From: Ornithobacterium rhinotracheale | GTDB lineage: Bacteria; Bacteroidota; Bacteroidia; Flavobacteriales; Weeksellaceae | Direction of reading: 5' to 3' | Length of the DNA stretch: 64,000 bases | Assembly: GCF_022832975.1 (NCBI RefSeq) | Contig: NZ_CP094846.1 | Span: forward strand, 372,001 to 436,000 | Shown: piece by piece, positions 54,881 to 63,857 of the stretch | How positions within the stretch are numbered: the first letter of the stretch is position 1 | How the letters are laid out: each line of letters begins with the position of its first letter | Made by a program: the position numbers and the translations under genes | Notes under the pieces: generated by a model | What the model was told of the DNA's origin: nothing | The model's input: the letters and a program-made list of their open reading frames with translations, nothing else | The model's database searches: none

Positions 54881-54940
54881 CTAATTGATATAAAGCTAAG
54901 GGGCAAGGCATTTAAAATATTTAATTACATTTGTGGGTAA
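54734..54940 (+). CDS. Possible small heptad-repeat protein encoded by the 21-bp minisatellite
   Basis: The repeats give an open frame of 68 residues: seven heptads of the form MLAELPD (variants VFAELPD, VFTELPD, MYAELPD, MLAELSD, MLAERLS) and then a basic tail (LIDIKLRGKAFKIFNYICG). AAAGGAA lies directly before the ATG. The same frame stays open upstream to 54605, including a Lys/Leu-rich stretch just before the ATG, but without another standard start. Changes between units mostly conserve the heptad, which hints at coding. A proline in each heptad argues against a simple coiled coil. The mmcQ-like promoter overlaps its 3' end. Existence as a protein is unproven. Confidence 0.4.
   Translation: MLAELPDMLAELPDVFAELPDVFTELPDMYAELPDMLAELSDMLAERLSLIDIKLRGKAFKIFNYICG
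54926..54933 (+). promoter_or_regulatory. -7 element of mmcQ-like gene
   Basis: TACATTTG, 19 nt ahead of ATG 54953; no clear -33 TTTG. Confidence 0.5.
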
Positions 54941-54952
54941 AATCATCAAGCT

Positions 54953-55312
54953 ATGAATATAGAAGAAGTGCGGGAGCTTTGCCTGCGTATGCCTTTTGCA
55001 GAGGAGTCGATGCCTTTTGGCGATGGCTTTTTAGTTTTCAAAGTCGGGGGTAAAATGTTTGCGCTCCTGAGCTTGCTCCCGAGTAAAAGGATAATAAATT
55101 TAAAGGCCGCGCCGAGCGAGGTTTTGCGTTTGCAGGAGGAGTATGCGGCCGTGGTGCCAGCCTACCATATGAATAAGCGGCATTGGGTGAGTGTGCATTT
55201 TGAGGAGGCTATGGCGCAGGACTTGGCGCATTGGGTGGCGCAGTCTTATGGCTTGGTGCGAGGCAAATTGCCTTTGAAAATTAGAAAAATCCTTGATTTA
55301 GAAAATCCTTAA
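54953..55312 (+). CDS. MmcQ/YjbR family protein
   Basis: A 119-residue protein of the YjbR/MmcQ fold, proposed to bind DNA. It has the typical start MNIEEVRELCL, the ESMPFGDGFLVFKVGGKMFALL core and the Asn-Lys-x-His-Trp motif (MNKRHWVSV) followed by a helical end. Role unknown. The following CBS gene starts 68 nt later. Confidence 0.88.
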   Translation: MNIEEVRELCLRMPFAEESMPFGDGFLVFKVGGKMFALLSLLPSKRIINLKAAPSEVLRLQEEYAAVVPAYHMNKRHWVSVHFEEAMAQDLAHWVAQSYGLVRGKLPLKIRKILDLENP

Positions 55313-55380
55313 TACATCGGATTTTTGTTTGGTGTGGCAAAAAGTAGTAATTTAGCCACCCATTAGAAGAGAGATTTAAG

Positions 55381-56040
55381 ATGACCATAGTCCCCTATAT
55401 TTTAAACCATTTGCCCCCTTTGGCGCTAGAAGACAGCCTCGCGCAAGCACTGGATATGCCCACAGATGTGGCGCCGAGCCACCGCGCAGTGGTCTCGCAG
55501 GGTGTGTGGCAGGGCAATATGAGTATGGCCGATGTGGAGGAGCTTTCGCCAGCCACGCAGGTGCAGGAATTGCGTATGGATTTGGAGAATTTTCACCTCT
55601 CGCCAAACGCGAATTTAATGGAGGCCGTGAAGGCTTTCCAGAGCTATGAGGCAAATTACATTCCCGTGGTTTTGCCAGAGAATGGGCACTTTGTGGGCTA
55701 CATTTTGCAGGAGGATATTTTTAATGCTTTATGCGAAATGCCTCTTTTCAGCGAGGAGGGAATTTGGATTAATTTGCGCGTGCCTACACAAGATTTTAGC
55801 CTAAGCGAAATTACACAAATTACGGAGGTAAACAATGCTAAACTATATGCCGCCTTTGTCTCGCGCCTCGGAGAGGAAAGCGTGGAAATAGCCCTTAAAA
55901 TCAAGCCAGAACGCCTCTCAGAGGTAGTGGCAGCCTATGAGCGATATGGCTATATGGTGAGCTATGAGGCTGGCGCAAGCGAGCGCGCAGATGAGATGCG
56001 AGAACGATACAATCAATTAATCCGATTTTTGAATGTCTGA
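55381..56040 (+). CDS. CBS-domain protein upstream of NAD kinase
   Basis: The 219-residue product has CBS-like sequence (about 60-125: FHLSPNANLMEAVKAFQSY, IPVVLPENGHFVGYILQEDI) and a C-terminal ACT-like half (LSEITQITEVNNAKLYAAFV...). A regulatory nucleotide-binding role is likely for CBS proteins but the ligand is unknown. Its end overlaps nadK by 8 nt. The order CBS-nadK-porG-like-uppS-bamA-ompH-ompH is a conserved Bacteroidota arrangement. Confidence 0.85.
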   Translation: MTIVPYILNHLPPLALEDSLAQALDMPTDVAPSHRAVVSQGVWQGNMSMADVEELSPATQVQELRMDLENFHLSPNANLMEAVKAFQSYEANYIPVVLPENGHFVGYILQEDIFNALCEMPLFSEEGIWINLRVPTQDFSLSEITQITEVNNAKLYAAFVSRLGEESVEIALKIKPERLSEVVAAYERYGYMVSYEAGASERADEMRERYNQLIRFLNV

Positions 56041-56929
56041 TTTAAAAATAGCCCTCTACGGCAAGCGCACTACATCTACCTATTTGGGAGATTTGATTCC
56101 AGTGTTTTTAGAAAAAATACGCGAAAAAGAGATTTTATTCCAAATAGAAAAAGATTTTTACGAGGTTTTAAAAAACATTGGAAATATCGATTTGGAGGGT
56201 GTGGAAATATTTTCTACCCACGAGGAATTGTGGCAAGATTTAGATTATTTTTTCACCTTCGGCGGAGATGGGACGATACTTTCGGCCGTAACCTTTGTGC
56301 GCGATTCGCAGGTGCCCATCGTGGGCGTGAATACGGGTAGATTGGGCTATTTGGCAAGTATTCACAAAAACGATTTAATTCCGAATTTGGAGGCGATTTT
56401 TGCCAGAGATTACAACATCAGCGATCGATCGCTTTTGGAAGTGCATCGCTCAGATGATGGTATGCTGGAGTGTCCTTTTGCACTTAATGAGCTGAGTGTG
56501 ATGCGAAAAGAAACCACGAGTATGATTTCGGTGGATGCTTATATTAACGGTGAGTTGCTCAATTCTTTTTGGGCAGATGGCTTAATCATCGCCACCCCCA
56601 CAGGCTCTACAGGTTACTCTTTGAGTTGCAACGGCCCCATAATTTCGCCCGAAAATAGCAATTTTGTCATTACGCCGATTGCACCTCACAACTTAAATGT
56701 GCGCCCAATTGTGATTCCCGATAAAGAACATTTAAAACTAAAAGTGAAAAGCCGTGTTTCGCATTATTCTTTATCCTTAGATTCCCGATTGGTTTCGCTT
56801 AAGACCACAACCGAAATCATGGTGAAGCGTGCAAATTTCGTCGTGAAAATCGTGGAATTAAAACACAATAGCTATTTAGAAACTTTACGCCAAAAATTAT
56901 TTTGGGGAGTAGATAATCGTAATATCTAA
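56033..56929 (+). CDS. nadK: NAD kinase
   Basis: Phosphorylates NAD to NADP. The 298-residue product has the diacylglycerol-kinase-like GGDGT (77-81), NTGRLGYLA and the ADGLIIATPTGSTGYSL loop. It overlaps the CBS gene by 8 nt. Confidence 0.96.
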   Translation: MSDLKIALYGKRTTSTYLGDLIPVFLEKIREKEILFQIEKDFYEVLKNIGNIDLEGVEIFSTHEELWQDLDYFFTFGGDGTILSAVTFVRDSQVPIVGVNTGRLGYLASIHKNDLIPNLEAIFARDYNISDRSLLEVHRSDDGMLECPFALNELSVMRKETTSMISVDAYINGELLNSFWADGLIIATPTGSTGYSLSCNGPIISPENSNFVITPIAPHNLNVRPIVIPDKEHLKLKVKSRVSHYSLSLDSRLVSLKTTTEIMVKRANFVVKIVELKHNSYLETLRQKLFWGVDNRNI

Positions 56930-56981
56930 ACATTTGTTTAATAAAATTTGTTAATAGGGCTGTCTTGCAATCATAAATCAC

Positions 56982-56989
56982 TATATTTG
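56982..56989 (+). promoter_or_regulatory. -7 element ahead of the porG-like gene
   Basis: TATATTTG, 76 nt before ATG 57066; probably a separate promoter for the porG-uppS-bamA-ompH block. Confidence 0.5.
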
Positions 56990-57065
56990 TGCGTTAAAGA
57001 TAAATTGTTATTCAAAGTCTGTGAGTGGATTCAGGCAGAATAGCGTACAAATGAGAGCATATTTT

Positions 57066-57914
57066 ATGAAGAAAATAGTCGTTTTTTTTCTAAGCATTAT
57101 CACGGGGATATCCTATGGGCAACGCCATGAATTGGGAGTTTTTCTTGGGGGGGCTAATGCAATATCAGATATAGGGCGAACCGATTACATCAATCCGTTG
57201 CCTAAAAAAGTGAATGGCAGTTTTAAAGTGCCAGCCACATTTGGCTTGATTTATCGTAGAAATTTAAACCCACAACAATCTTTACGTTTTGGTCTTACTT
57301 ATGCCTCTTTTATAGATTCTGATTATTTGGCAGTTGAAGAATATCGCCGATACCGAGGGCTAAGCTATACCAATAGTTTGCTAGAGCTTTCTACTTTGTT
57401 TGAGTATAATTTTTTTCCAATCAATACAGAACAGCGTTCGGCGCATTCTCCGTATATTTTCGCAGGATTGGCAGGCTTTATGCACCCAAAACCAAAATAT
57501 GAAGTGTACTACCAAAACTACGAAGACAATACAGAAAATAGAGCTGGATACCAAACCGTGGTCAAAGAGAATAACGGAAATCAATTGAGTATGACCATTC
57601 CATTTGGGGTAGGATATAAAGTGAAATTTAATTGGAATTGGATTTTTAGCGCAGAGGTAGGATTCCGCCCCACTTTTGTGGATAATTTAGATATGGCTTG
57701 GGTAGAAGAAGGCGATGTGGAAACTTTTAAACAAGTTGGATTGACTTACGCGGGAGCTACACTTACAGAAGAACAATTAAACGCCGATTTAGAGAAAAAG
57801 ACTAAAGAAATTATAGAAAAAAGACAATTAGGTGATACCAAAAACGATTGGTATGTTTTTACAGGATTTACTTTAACTTATACTTTCGGGCGTCCTGCAT
57901 GTTTCTGTGATTAA
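57066..57914 (+). CDS. PorG-like outer-membrane protein (DUF6089 family)
   Basis: A 282-residue exported protein with signal peptide ending ISYGQ, then RHELGVFLGGANAISDIG, the conserved opening of this family, and beta-strand-rich sequence (TFGLIYRRNL, FSAEVGFRPTFVDNL), finishing FTGFTLTYTFGRPACFCD. In Porphyromonas the gene at the same place before uppS, bamA and two ompH genes is porG, an outer-membrane part of the type IX secretion machinery; from memory, this synteny supports the assignment. ATG 57066 starts the signal peptide; a GTG 45 nt upstream would not. Confidence 0.82.
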   Translation: MKKIVVFFLSIITGISYGQRHELGVFLGGANAISDIGRTDYINPLPKKVNGSFKVPATFGLIYRRNLNPQQSLRFGLTYASFIDSDYLAVEEYRRYRGLSYTNSLLELSTLFEYNFFPINTEQRSAHSPYIFAGLAGFMHPKPKYEVYYQNYEDNTENRAGYQTVVKENNGNQLSMTIPFGVGYKVKFNWNWIFSAEVGFRPTFVDNLDMAWVEEGDVETFKQVGLTYAGATLTEEQLNADLEKKTKEIIEKRQLGDTKNDWYVFTGFTLTYTFGRPACFCD

Positions 57915-57921
57915 AAATACA

Positions 57922-58668
57922 ATGAGTAATAATTTGCTACAAAATATAAATCTTGATAAAGTTCCGCAACATGTTGCCGTGATTATGGATGGTAACGGAC
58001 GCTGGGCACAGAAAAAAGGAATGATGCGCACCTTTGGGCATCAAAGCGCAGTGAAAGCTGTGCGAGAAACTATCAAGGCGTGTGAGGATTTGGGAATTCC
58101 ATATCTCACACTTTATGCCTTTTCAAGCGAAAACTGGAACAGGCCTAAAGATGAGGTGAGTTTTTTGATGAATTTATTATTTAAAACTTTAACCAAAGAG
58201 CTTAAAAGTTTCCAGGAAAACAACATCCGTTTGCGCACGATTGGAGATTTGTCTCGCTTGCCAGAAAAAGCACGAAAAGAATTATTGCTCGTGCAAGAGG
58301 AAACTAAAAATAACACAAAAGCTACATTAACACTCGCTTTGAGCTATGGCGGACGCGATGAAATCGTGGAAGCTTCGCAGAAAATTGCGCAAGCTGTGCA
58401 AGAAAATGATTTAAGCATTGAACAAATAAATCATGAAACTTTTAAAAAATACTTATATTCGCCAGATATTCCCGATGTGGATTTAGTCATCAGAACCAGT
58501 GGTGAATGTAGAATAAGCAATTTCTTGCTTTGGCAAATCGCCTATGCGGAATTGTATTTTACAGAGGTTTTGTGGCCAGATTTTAGAAAAGAAAATTTCT
58601 ACCAAGCCATTGCTAGCTATCAAAAACGGCAACGGCGATTTGGAAAAACGGGAGAACAAATTAAGTAA
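57922..58668 (+). CDS. uppS: Undecaprenyl diphosphate synthase (isoprenyl transferase)
   Basis: Makes the lipid carrier for cell-wall precursors. The 248-residue product has IMDGNGRWA with catalytic Asp23, AFSSENWNRP and RTSGECRISNFLLWQ. ATG 57922 is 7 nt after the preceding stop; a GTG at 57907 would overlap it and is less likely. Isoprenoid supply comes from the mevalonate route (mvaD in this window). Confidence 0.96.
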   Translation: MSNNLLQNINLDKVPQHVAVIMDGNGRWAQKKGMMRTFGHQSAVKAVRETIKACEDLGIPYLTLYAFSSENWNRPKDEVSFLMNLLFKTLTKELKSFQENNIRLRTIGDLSRLPEKARKELLLVQEETKNNTKATLTLALSYGGRDEIVEASQKIAQAVQENDLSIEQINHETFKKYLYSPDIPDVDLVIRTSGECRISNFLLWQIAYAELYFTEVLWPDFRKENFYQAIASYQKRQRRFGKTGEQIK

Positions 58669-58683
58669 TGATTGAATCTTAGT

Positions 58684-61248
58684 ATGAAGAAAATATTTTT
58701 AATAAGCCTTGGATTAATGTTAATCACTGCGCACGCACAAGTGGATTCCACCGGAATTGTGTCGCAGCCAAAAAGCGATAGTGAGCTGAATTTAAACACA
58801 CTGAAAACCTACAAATTAGGCGGACTGGAAATCACGGGAGGTGTGCCCTACACCAGTAAGCAGATTTTGAGATTTATCGGCCTGAATATAGGCGATGAAA
58901 TCGAAATCCCAGGGCCAATTATCAATAATTCACTTAAAAGATTATGGAATCAAAACCTGTTTTCCGATGTAGAACTTTATGCAGATAAAGTTGTAGGAGA
59001 TTCCATTTTTTTGCGATTTAATTTAACGGCACTCCCTACCATCAATGAAGTTACTTTTGAAGGAGTGAAAAAAGGGAAACAGAAGGATTTTGCAAAAGAT
59101 AATAAACTTACAAAAGGTAAGAAAATCACTCAAGATTTATTGAATCAAGCAAGATTAAATATCAAGAATTTTTATACAGAAAAAGGTTACCCAGATGCGC
59201 AAGTAGATTTTGTGGAAACCGATGTGCCTAACGCAAGATTAGCCAAAAACCTTTTGGTAAAAGTATTAAGAGGGGAACGCGTGAAAGTGCAAAATATATT
59301 ATTTGAAGGGAACAAAGAGATCAAGGCGCCTAAATTGAGAAGAAAAGGATTGAAAAATACCGTGCGAAAAAATATTTTCCGTAAAAGTATCTTAAGATTC
59401 TTTACGCTTTCTAAATATATTCCTCAAAAGTTTCAAGAAGATCTAACTACGCTTAAAGACTTGTATAAGAGTGAGGGCTTTAGAGATATCAAGGTAACTT
59501 ATGATTCGGTGAAAAGAATCAATCCGAAAAATTATTTAATCAAAATTGGCGTAGACGAAGGAGATAGATACTATTTAGGTAATGTAACCTTTGTAGGAAA
59601 CTCTGTGTACCCAACTGAAACTTTAAAAAGGATTTTCTCTTATAAAAAAGGTGATCCATACGATGCAGTGGGAATCAACAAAAAATTGAACGACCCACAA
59701 AAAGATGACAATATATTGACACTCTATCAAGACAATGGATACCTATTTGCAAGAGTAGTTCCTATCGAGAAATCTGTGGTAAATGATACCATAAACTTAG
59801 AAATCAGAATTAGCGAAGGGGAGCAAGCCACTTGGGATCGTGTAACCTTTAGCGGAAACACGCAAACACATGACCATGTAATTGTGCGTGAGCTTTCAAC
59901 TATTCCAGGAGAATTGTTTAGTAAAAGCGATATCAGACGAACAATGATGAAATTGGGCGCGTTAGGATTCTTTGATCCGCAACAAATCAAGCCAGATATT
60001 AAGGATAATCAAGAAACCAATACGGTAGATATCAACTGGGAACTAGCTCCAAAATCAAGTAGCCAAGTTGAGTTGCAAGGTGGTTACGGCGGTGGAAGAT
60101 TCATCGGTACTGTAGGGCTCACTTTTGGAAACTTCTCGATTAAAAATTTATTTAATAAAAAAGAGTGGCATCCAGTTCCTATGGGAGATGGGCAGCAATT
60201 ATCATTGAGAGCGCAAGCAGGAAGCTACTATTCAAACTTTAGTCTTTCCTTTACAGAACCATGGATTGGCGGAAGCCGACCAACGGCACTCTCTATGTCA
60301 ATTTATAATTCAAATTATAGAAATTTTTATAGAAATGAGGGGCAAGATGATTCCCGCTTAACAATGTGGGGAGCTTCCGTAGGATTGAATAAATTGCTCA
60401 CATGGCCAGATGATTACTTTAGATTAAGTCAAGCGATTTCCTACCAGCGCTATGATTTTACTAATTATCAATTTAGCTTAGGTACAAGATCATATAGTAA
60501 TGGAGTTTCAAACACGGTAGCCTATAAAATTGGTTTGAGCAGACTTTCTGCTGGTCCAGATCCAATCTTCCCGCAAGAAGGATCAGACTTTAATGTAAGT
60601 TTGAAATTAACCCCACCATATTCGTTGTTCAATAAAAATAAAGATTATGAGCAATTGAAGAAAGATGGAGACTTTGAAGGATTATACAAATGGTTGGAGT
60701 ATTACAAAGTTCAGTTCAGTGGAAACTTCTACAAACAATTGGTAGGTAAATTAGTATTAAGAACTGGGGCCGAATTCGGGTATCTAGGAGCTTATAACAA
60801 TAAGGTAGGGATTTCTCCATTTGAGCGATTCTACATGGGAGGAACAGGGCTACAATCAAGTAGATTTGATGGCCGTGAAATCGTAACGCTAAGAGGTTAT
60901 GAAGATTTTACGAGCATAGGTGGGCAATCAAAAGATATCACACCACTAGGTGGAGGTGTCATCTACGATAAATTCTTGCTCGAGATGCGTTATCCAATCA
61001 CCATGAATCAGCAAGCCAAAATCTTTGGTCTAGGATTCTTGGAAGCAGGAAACACTTGGGCAGATCACAAAGATTTCAGACCATTTGAGTTAAAGCGTTC
61101 TGCAGGGGTAGGTATCCGTGTGTTTATGCCAGCCTTCGGTATGCTTGGATTTGATTTTGGTTATGGATTCGATAAGTATAATAATGCAGGATCGTTAGGT
61201 GAGCCTTCTGGTTGGCAGACTCACTTTATATTCGGTCAGCAATTATAA
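58684..61248 (+). CDS. bamA: Outer membrane protein assembly factor BamA
   Basis: The core of the BAM machine inserting beta-barrels. The 854-residue product has a signal peptide (ending TAHAQ), a series of POTRA domains (about 45-450: YKLGGLEITGG, FEGVKKGKQ, VGNSVYPTETLKRIF, VTFSGNTQTHD) and a C-terminal 16-strand Omp85 barrel with the conserved GGTGLQ and LRGYEDFT. It ends in HFIFGQQL. ATG 58684 is preferred over an in-frame TTG 12 nt earlier. Confidence 0.96.
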   Translation: MKKIFLISLGLMLITAHAQVDSTGIVSQPKSDSELNLNTLKTYKLGGLEITGGVPYTSKQILRFIGLNIGDEIEIPGPIINNSLKRLWNQNLFSDVELYADKVVGDSIFLRFNLTALPTINEVTFEGVKKGKQKDFAKDNKLTKGKKITQDLLNQARLNIKNFYTEKGYPDAQVDFVETDVPNARLAKNLLVKVLRGERVKVQNILFEGNKEIKAPKLRRKGLKNTVRKNIFRKSILRFFTLSKYIPQKFQEDLTTLKDLYKSEGFRDIKVTYDSVKRINPKNYLIKIGVDEGDRYYLGNVTFVGNSVYPTETLKRIFSYKKGDPYDAVGINKKLNDPQKDDNILTLYQDNGYLFARVVPIEKSVVNDTINLEIRISEGEQATWDRVTFSGNTQTHDHVIVRELSTIPGELFSKSDIRRTMMKLGALGFFDPQQIKPDIKDNQETNTVDINWELAPKSSSQVELQGGYGGGRFIGTVGLTFGNFSIKNLFNKKEWHPVPMGDGQQLSLRAQAGSYYSNFSLSFTEPWIGGSRPTALSMSIYNSNYRNFYRNEGQDDSRLTMWGASVGLNKLLTWPDDYFRLSQAISYQRYDFTNYQFSLGTRSYSNGVSNTVAYKIGLSRLSAGPDPIFPQEGSDFNVSLKLTPPYSLFNKNKDYEQLKKDGDFEGLYKWLEYYKVQFSGNFYKQLVGKLVLRTGAEFGYLGAYNNKVGISPFERFYMGGTGLQSSRFDGREIVTLRGYEDFTSIGGQSKDITPLGGGVIYDKFLLEMRYPITMNQQAKIFGLGFLEAGNTWADHKDFRPFELKRSAGVGIRVFMPAFGMLGFDFGYGFDKYNNAGSLGEPSGWQTHFIFGQQL

Positions 61249-61260
61249 AAAAATAAAAAT

Positions 61261-61851
61261 ATGTTAAAATTTAAGTTTTTTAGCTTGTTATTTTTCCTCA
61301 GTGTTGTTACTTTTGCCCAACGATTTGGGTATGTAGACACCGATTATGTTTTGAGTAATTTGCCCGCTTATGCAAATGCTCAAAAACAATTAGAAAATCA
61401 AGCGTTGAACTGGGCAAAAGAGATAGAAAATCAGCAAGGCGTCCTTGAGCAAATGTCTCAAGAATTAGAAACCGAGCGAATCTTGCTTCCTAAAGAAAAA
61501 GTTCAGGAGCGTGAGGCTAAAATCAATGAAAAGCGTGAAGAGATAAAAAAACTACAACTTAAACGCTATGGGCCTAATGGAGATATGTTCAATGCTCGAA
61601 AGAATTTGGTGAAACCTATCCAAGATCAAATCTATAATGCGGTGGATAAAGTAGCTAAAAGACGCAACTATAGTTTTGTGTTTGATAAAGCCAATGGAGA
61701 TTTAATTATGATTTATTCAGACCCAAAATTTGACATAAGTGAGGAGGTTTTGAAAACTTTGGCACCAGATTTGAAAACAAGTAAGGGACAAAGACAGAAC
61801 AATTACAATAAGTCTAAAAACAAAAACGAAAAAATTAATTTAAAACAATAG
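61261..61851 (+). CDS. OmpH/Skp-family periplasmic chaperone, copy 1
   Basis: Holds unfolded outer-membrane proteins for BamA. The 196-residue product has a signal peptide (ending TFAQ), RFGYVDTDYVLSNLPAYA, a long Lys/Glu coiled-coil helix (about 45-115) and a closing strand (YSFVFDKANGDLIMIYSD). A basic Asn/Lys-rich tail follows. It is 12 nt after bamA and paralogous to the next gene. Confidence 0.93.
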   Translation: MLKFKFFSLLFFLSVVTFAQRFGYVDTDYVLSNLPAYANAQKQLENQALNWAKEIENQQGVLEQMSQELETERILLPKEKVQEREAKINEKREEIKKLQLKRYGPNGDMFNARKNLVKPIQDQIYNAVDKVAKRRNYSFVFDKANGDLIMIYSDPKFDISEEVLKTLAPDLKTSKGQRQNNYNKSKNKNEKINLKQ

Positions 61852-61867
61852 AAAAAAAACGATTAGT

Positions 61868-62404
61868 ATGAAAAAATTTACATTTATTGCATTACTATCA
61901 TTCCTATGCCTAGGATTTGGATTTGCAAACGCACAAAGCGTAGCGCATGTGAACTCACAAGAGATTTTAGAAGCCTTACCAGCATTCAATGATGCGCAAA
62001 CAAAAATTAAAAAAGAAGCAGAAAGACACCAAGCAGAAGTACAAAGACAACAAAAAGAAATTCAAGCACTTTACGAAAAAGCTCAAAAGCAAATGGAAGC
62101 GCTTAAAAATAAAAGCGATGCTGAAAAAATGAAAGCTTTGGCTCCACTTGAACAAGAATTGCAAACTAAATCTAAAGCTTTGCAAGAATACCAACAAAAA
62201 GCTGCTAAAGATGTAGCAAAAATGGAAAATGATCTTTTAGCACCAGTGTACAAAAAAGTACAAGCGGCGATTGAAGAAGTAGGTAAAAAAGGAAATGTGG
62301 GCTATATCATTGATTTAGCAACTGCTGGACAATCAGGAACCATTGTTTACTTCGGTGGAGGAAAAGATTTAACACCGCAAGTTAAAAAGCAATTAGGACT
62401 TTAA
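61868..62404 (+). CDS. OmpH/Skp-family periplasmic chaperone, copy 2
   Basis: The 178-residue product has a signal peptide (ending ANAQS), SVAHVNSQEILEALPAF, a long charged coiled-coil (about 40-120) and the closing VGYIIDLATAGQSGTIVYFGG. Two adjacent skp-like genes after bamA are normal in Bacteroidota. Ends at a terminator. Confidence 0.94.
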   Translation: MKKFTFIALLSFLCLGFGFANAQSVAHVNSQEILEALPAFNDAQTKIKKEAERHQAEVQRQQKEIQALYEKAQKQMEALKNKSDAEKMKALAPLEQELQTKSKALQEYQQKAAKDVAKMENDLLAPVYKKVQAAIEEVGKKGNVGYIIDLATAGQSGTIVYFGGGKDLTPQVKKQLGL

Positions 62405-62428
62405 TTAAGTAATAAAGCAAAATAAATG

Positions 62429-62460
62429 AAGCCTTGAGATTTTTTCTCAAGGCTTTTTTT
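62429..62460. terminator. Bidirectional terminator after ompH copy 2
   Basis: 11-bp stem AAGCCTTGAGA/TCTCAAGGCTT (62429-62439 with 62445-62455), T run. Confidence 0.9.
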
Positions 62461-62477
62461 GTGTCATTTGAAAATGA

Positions 62478-63274
62478 TTATTTAGAGGTTTCATACTTTA
62501 GTTTAAAGGAAATAGGGTAAATTATCATTTCCTTCCATTTAAAATGATGATTTTTTCGTATAAACATCTTGTACCTTTCTTTTGAGCCAAAAATTGAAAT
62601 TGAATTATCACTTATTTTTTCATTGTCGTAATTACCTATATTTGAAATTAACCTTATAGCAATCAAAAGCTCAGCATTACATGTGTAAATGCCATATTCT
62701 TTTAATTTTATATTTATAATTTTATGATTGTATATTTCTGATATTGGTAAAATGATATTTTCGTAATTCAATCTATCAAAATCATTTTCATTTTTTTTAT
62801 AAAAATCCAATTTAAAATATAAATTTTTATCGTTTTGGAGTTTTTTTGTTTCAAAAGAAATTTCTTTCAAAGTGCCACATATTTTGGGGGTTAAAATGCC
62901 AAGTTCATAGCCAGGTTTTAGTTCATGAACAGCATTTTTTTAGCCTTAGAAATTAATTCAGATTCTTTTCTAGGTTTAATTTCGATAGGCGGCAATGCGA
63001 TTTTTCTCTGTTTCAGGAATACAATCGTATCATTCGTAGGTGTGAAGAAGTTTAAAGGCTCATATTTGTAATTATCTATTTTAATCAGTCCTTTTTTCTG
63101 ATTTTGAATTTTAAAAACGCCAAACGAGTCAGAATAATAAATATTGTTATTAATTGAAAATTCACAGTATTTTGCAGGTAAACTTTCATCTTGCTCAATA
63201 AATGTAATATTTTGAGCATTCATAATTTGAAAACAGAGAAGAAAAAGACTTGTGAAATATTTTTTCTTAATCAT
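62478..63274 (-). pseudogene. Exported protein of unknown function, frameshifted
   Basis: Two frames on the minus strand join into one protein. The first (from ATG 63274) has a signal peptide ending MNAQ, a carboxypeptidase-regulatory-like beta region (YYSDSFGVFKIQNQKKG) and ends prematurely after SKAKKMLFMN. The second frame, open from 62939, reads KNAVHELKPGYELGI and continues to 62478. The break is in a run of seven A (complement 62935-62941); eight A would join them as SKAKKNAVHELKPG in a product of about 265 residues. I do not recognise the family. A good promoter precedes it, arguing for recent damage or a base-calling slip. Confidence 0.75.
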
Positions 63275-63299
63275 TACTTTAAAGTATAAAATATTATTA

Positions 63300-63331
63300 C
63301 AAAGTTAAACGGAATTTTATCAAGCCTCCAA
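63300..63331 (-). promoter_or_regulatory. Promoter of the frameshifted exported protein
   Basis: TTG (63331-63329), 21-nt spacer and TAACTTTG (63307-63300) on the minus strand, 25 nt before ATG 63274. Confidence 0.65.
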
Positions 63332-63466
63332 TAAATAGTTCATAATGTTGAATTTGATGATGTTTGAAAATCAGTAAATTATAATTTTAATCAGTTTAAA
63401 TAAACTAAAAGCTAAAATTATATTTAATCATTCTAAATCTAACTTATTGAAATATAGTTATTTATA

Positions 63467-63497
63467 TTGTTTCAATTTAAGTTTTTAAATACATTTG
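63467..63497 (+). promoter_or_regulatory. Promoter of Cys-rich small protein
   Basis: TTG (63467-63469), 20-nt spacer and TACATTTG (63490-63497), 27 nt ahead of ATG 63525. Confidence 0.65.
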
Positions 63498-63524
63498 CAG
63501 TGTAAAATTAAAAATAATACTATT

Positions 63525-63770
63525 ATGTCAATAAGATTAGTCAACGGATGTGTGAACTGCAAAAACTTAACAAAAGATTCAACTTGCAAAATTCACGAAA
63601 CAAAGGTAAAAGAAATCCACACTTGCGACAGCTTTGATATGCGCGTGAGTTTGAAAGATGAAATCGATTGCGCAACATGCGTACGATTCAACAAGCCTTC
63701 TTGCCCTAATCAATTGCATGCTGCCAAAGGTATGCTATGTAACGAGTGGGCACCAGAAGCCAATGCTTAA
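63525..63770 (+). CDS. Small cysteine-rich protein, likely zinc-binding
   Basis: An 81-residue protein without signal peptide and with eight cysteines arranged in pairs or near-pairs: NGCVNCKNL, STCKIHE, HTCDSF, DCATCVRF, SCPNQ and LCNEW, plus several His. This looks like one or two zinc knuckles. I know no named family. The ATG at 63525 follows a full promoter; an in-frame extension to 63495 would overlap the -7 element. It is a single-gene unit ending at a terminator. Confidence 0.8.
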   Translation: MSIRLVNGCVNCKNLTKDSTCKIHETKVKEIHTCDSFDMRVSLKDEIDCATCVRFNKPSCPNQLHAAKGMLCNEWAPEANA

Positions 63771-63817
63771 AATTGAATGAAAAATCAGTTTTCATAATTT
63801 TAAATTTTTTTGTAGTG

Positions 63818-63857
63818 AAAGCCATGAGTTTCCCTAAACTTGTGGCTTTTCTTTTTT
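63818..63857 (+). terminator. Terminator after Cys-rich protein
   Basis: 14-bp imperfect stem AAAGCCATGAGTTT/AAACTTGTGGCTTT (63818-63831 with 63836-63849) and T run. Confidence 0.85.

Noticed and set aside
54679-54906. Minus-strand coding gene across the 21-bp repeats (Ser/Ile-rich repeats)
   Set aside because: Open only because the repeat length is a multiple of three; low-complexity and without signal peptide or start context. The plus-strand frame has a better ribosome-binding context.
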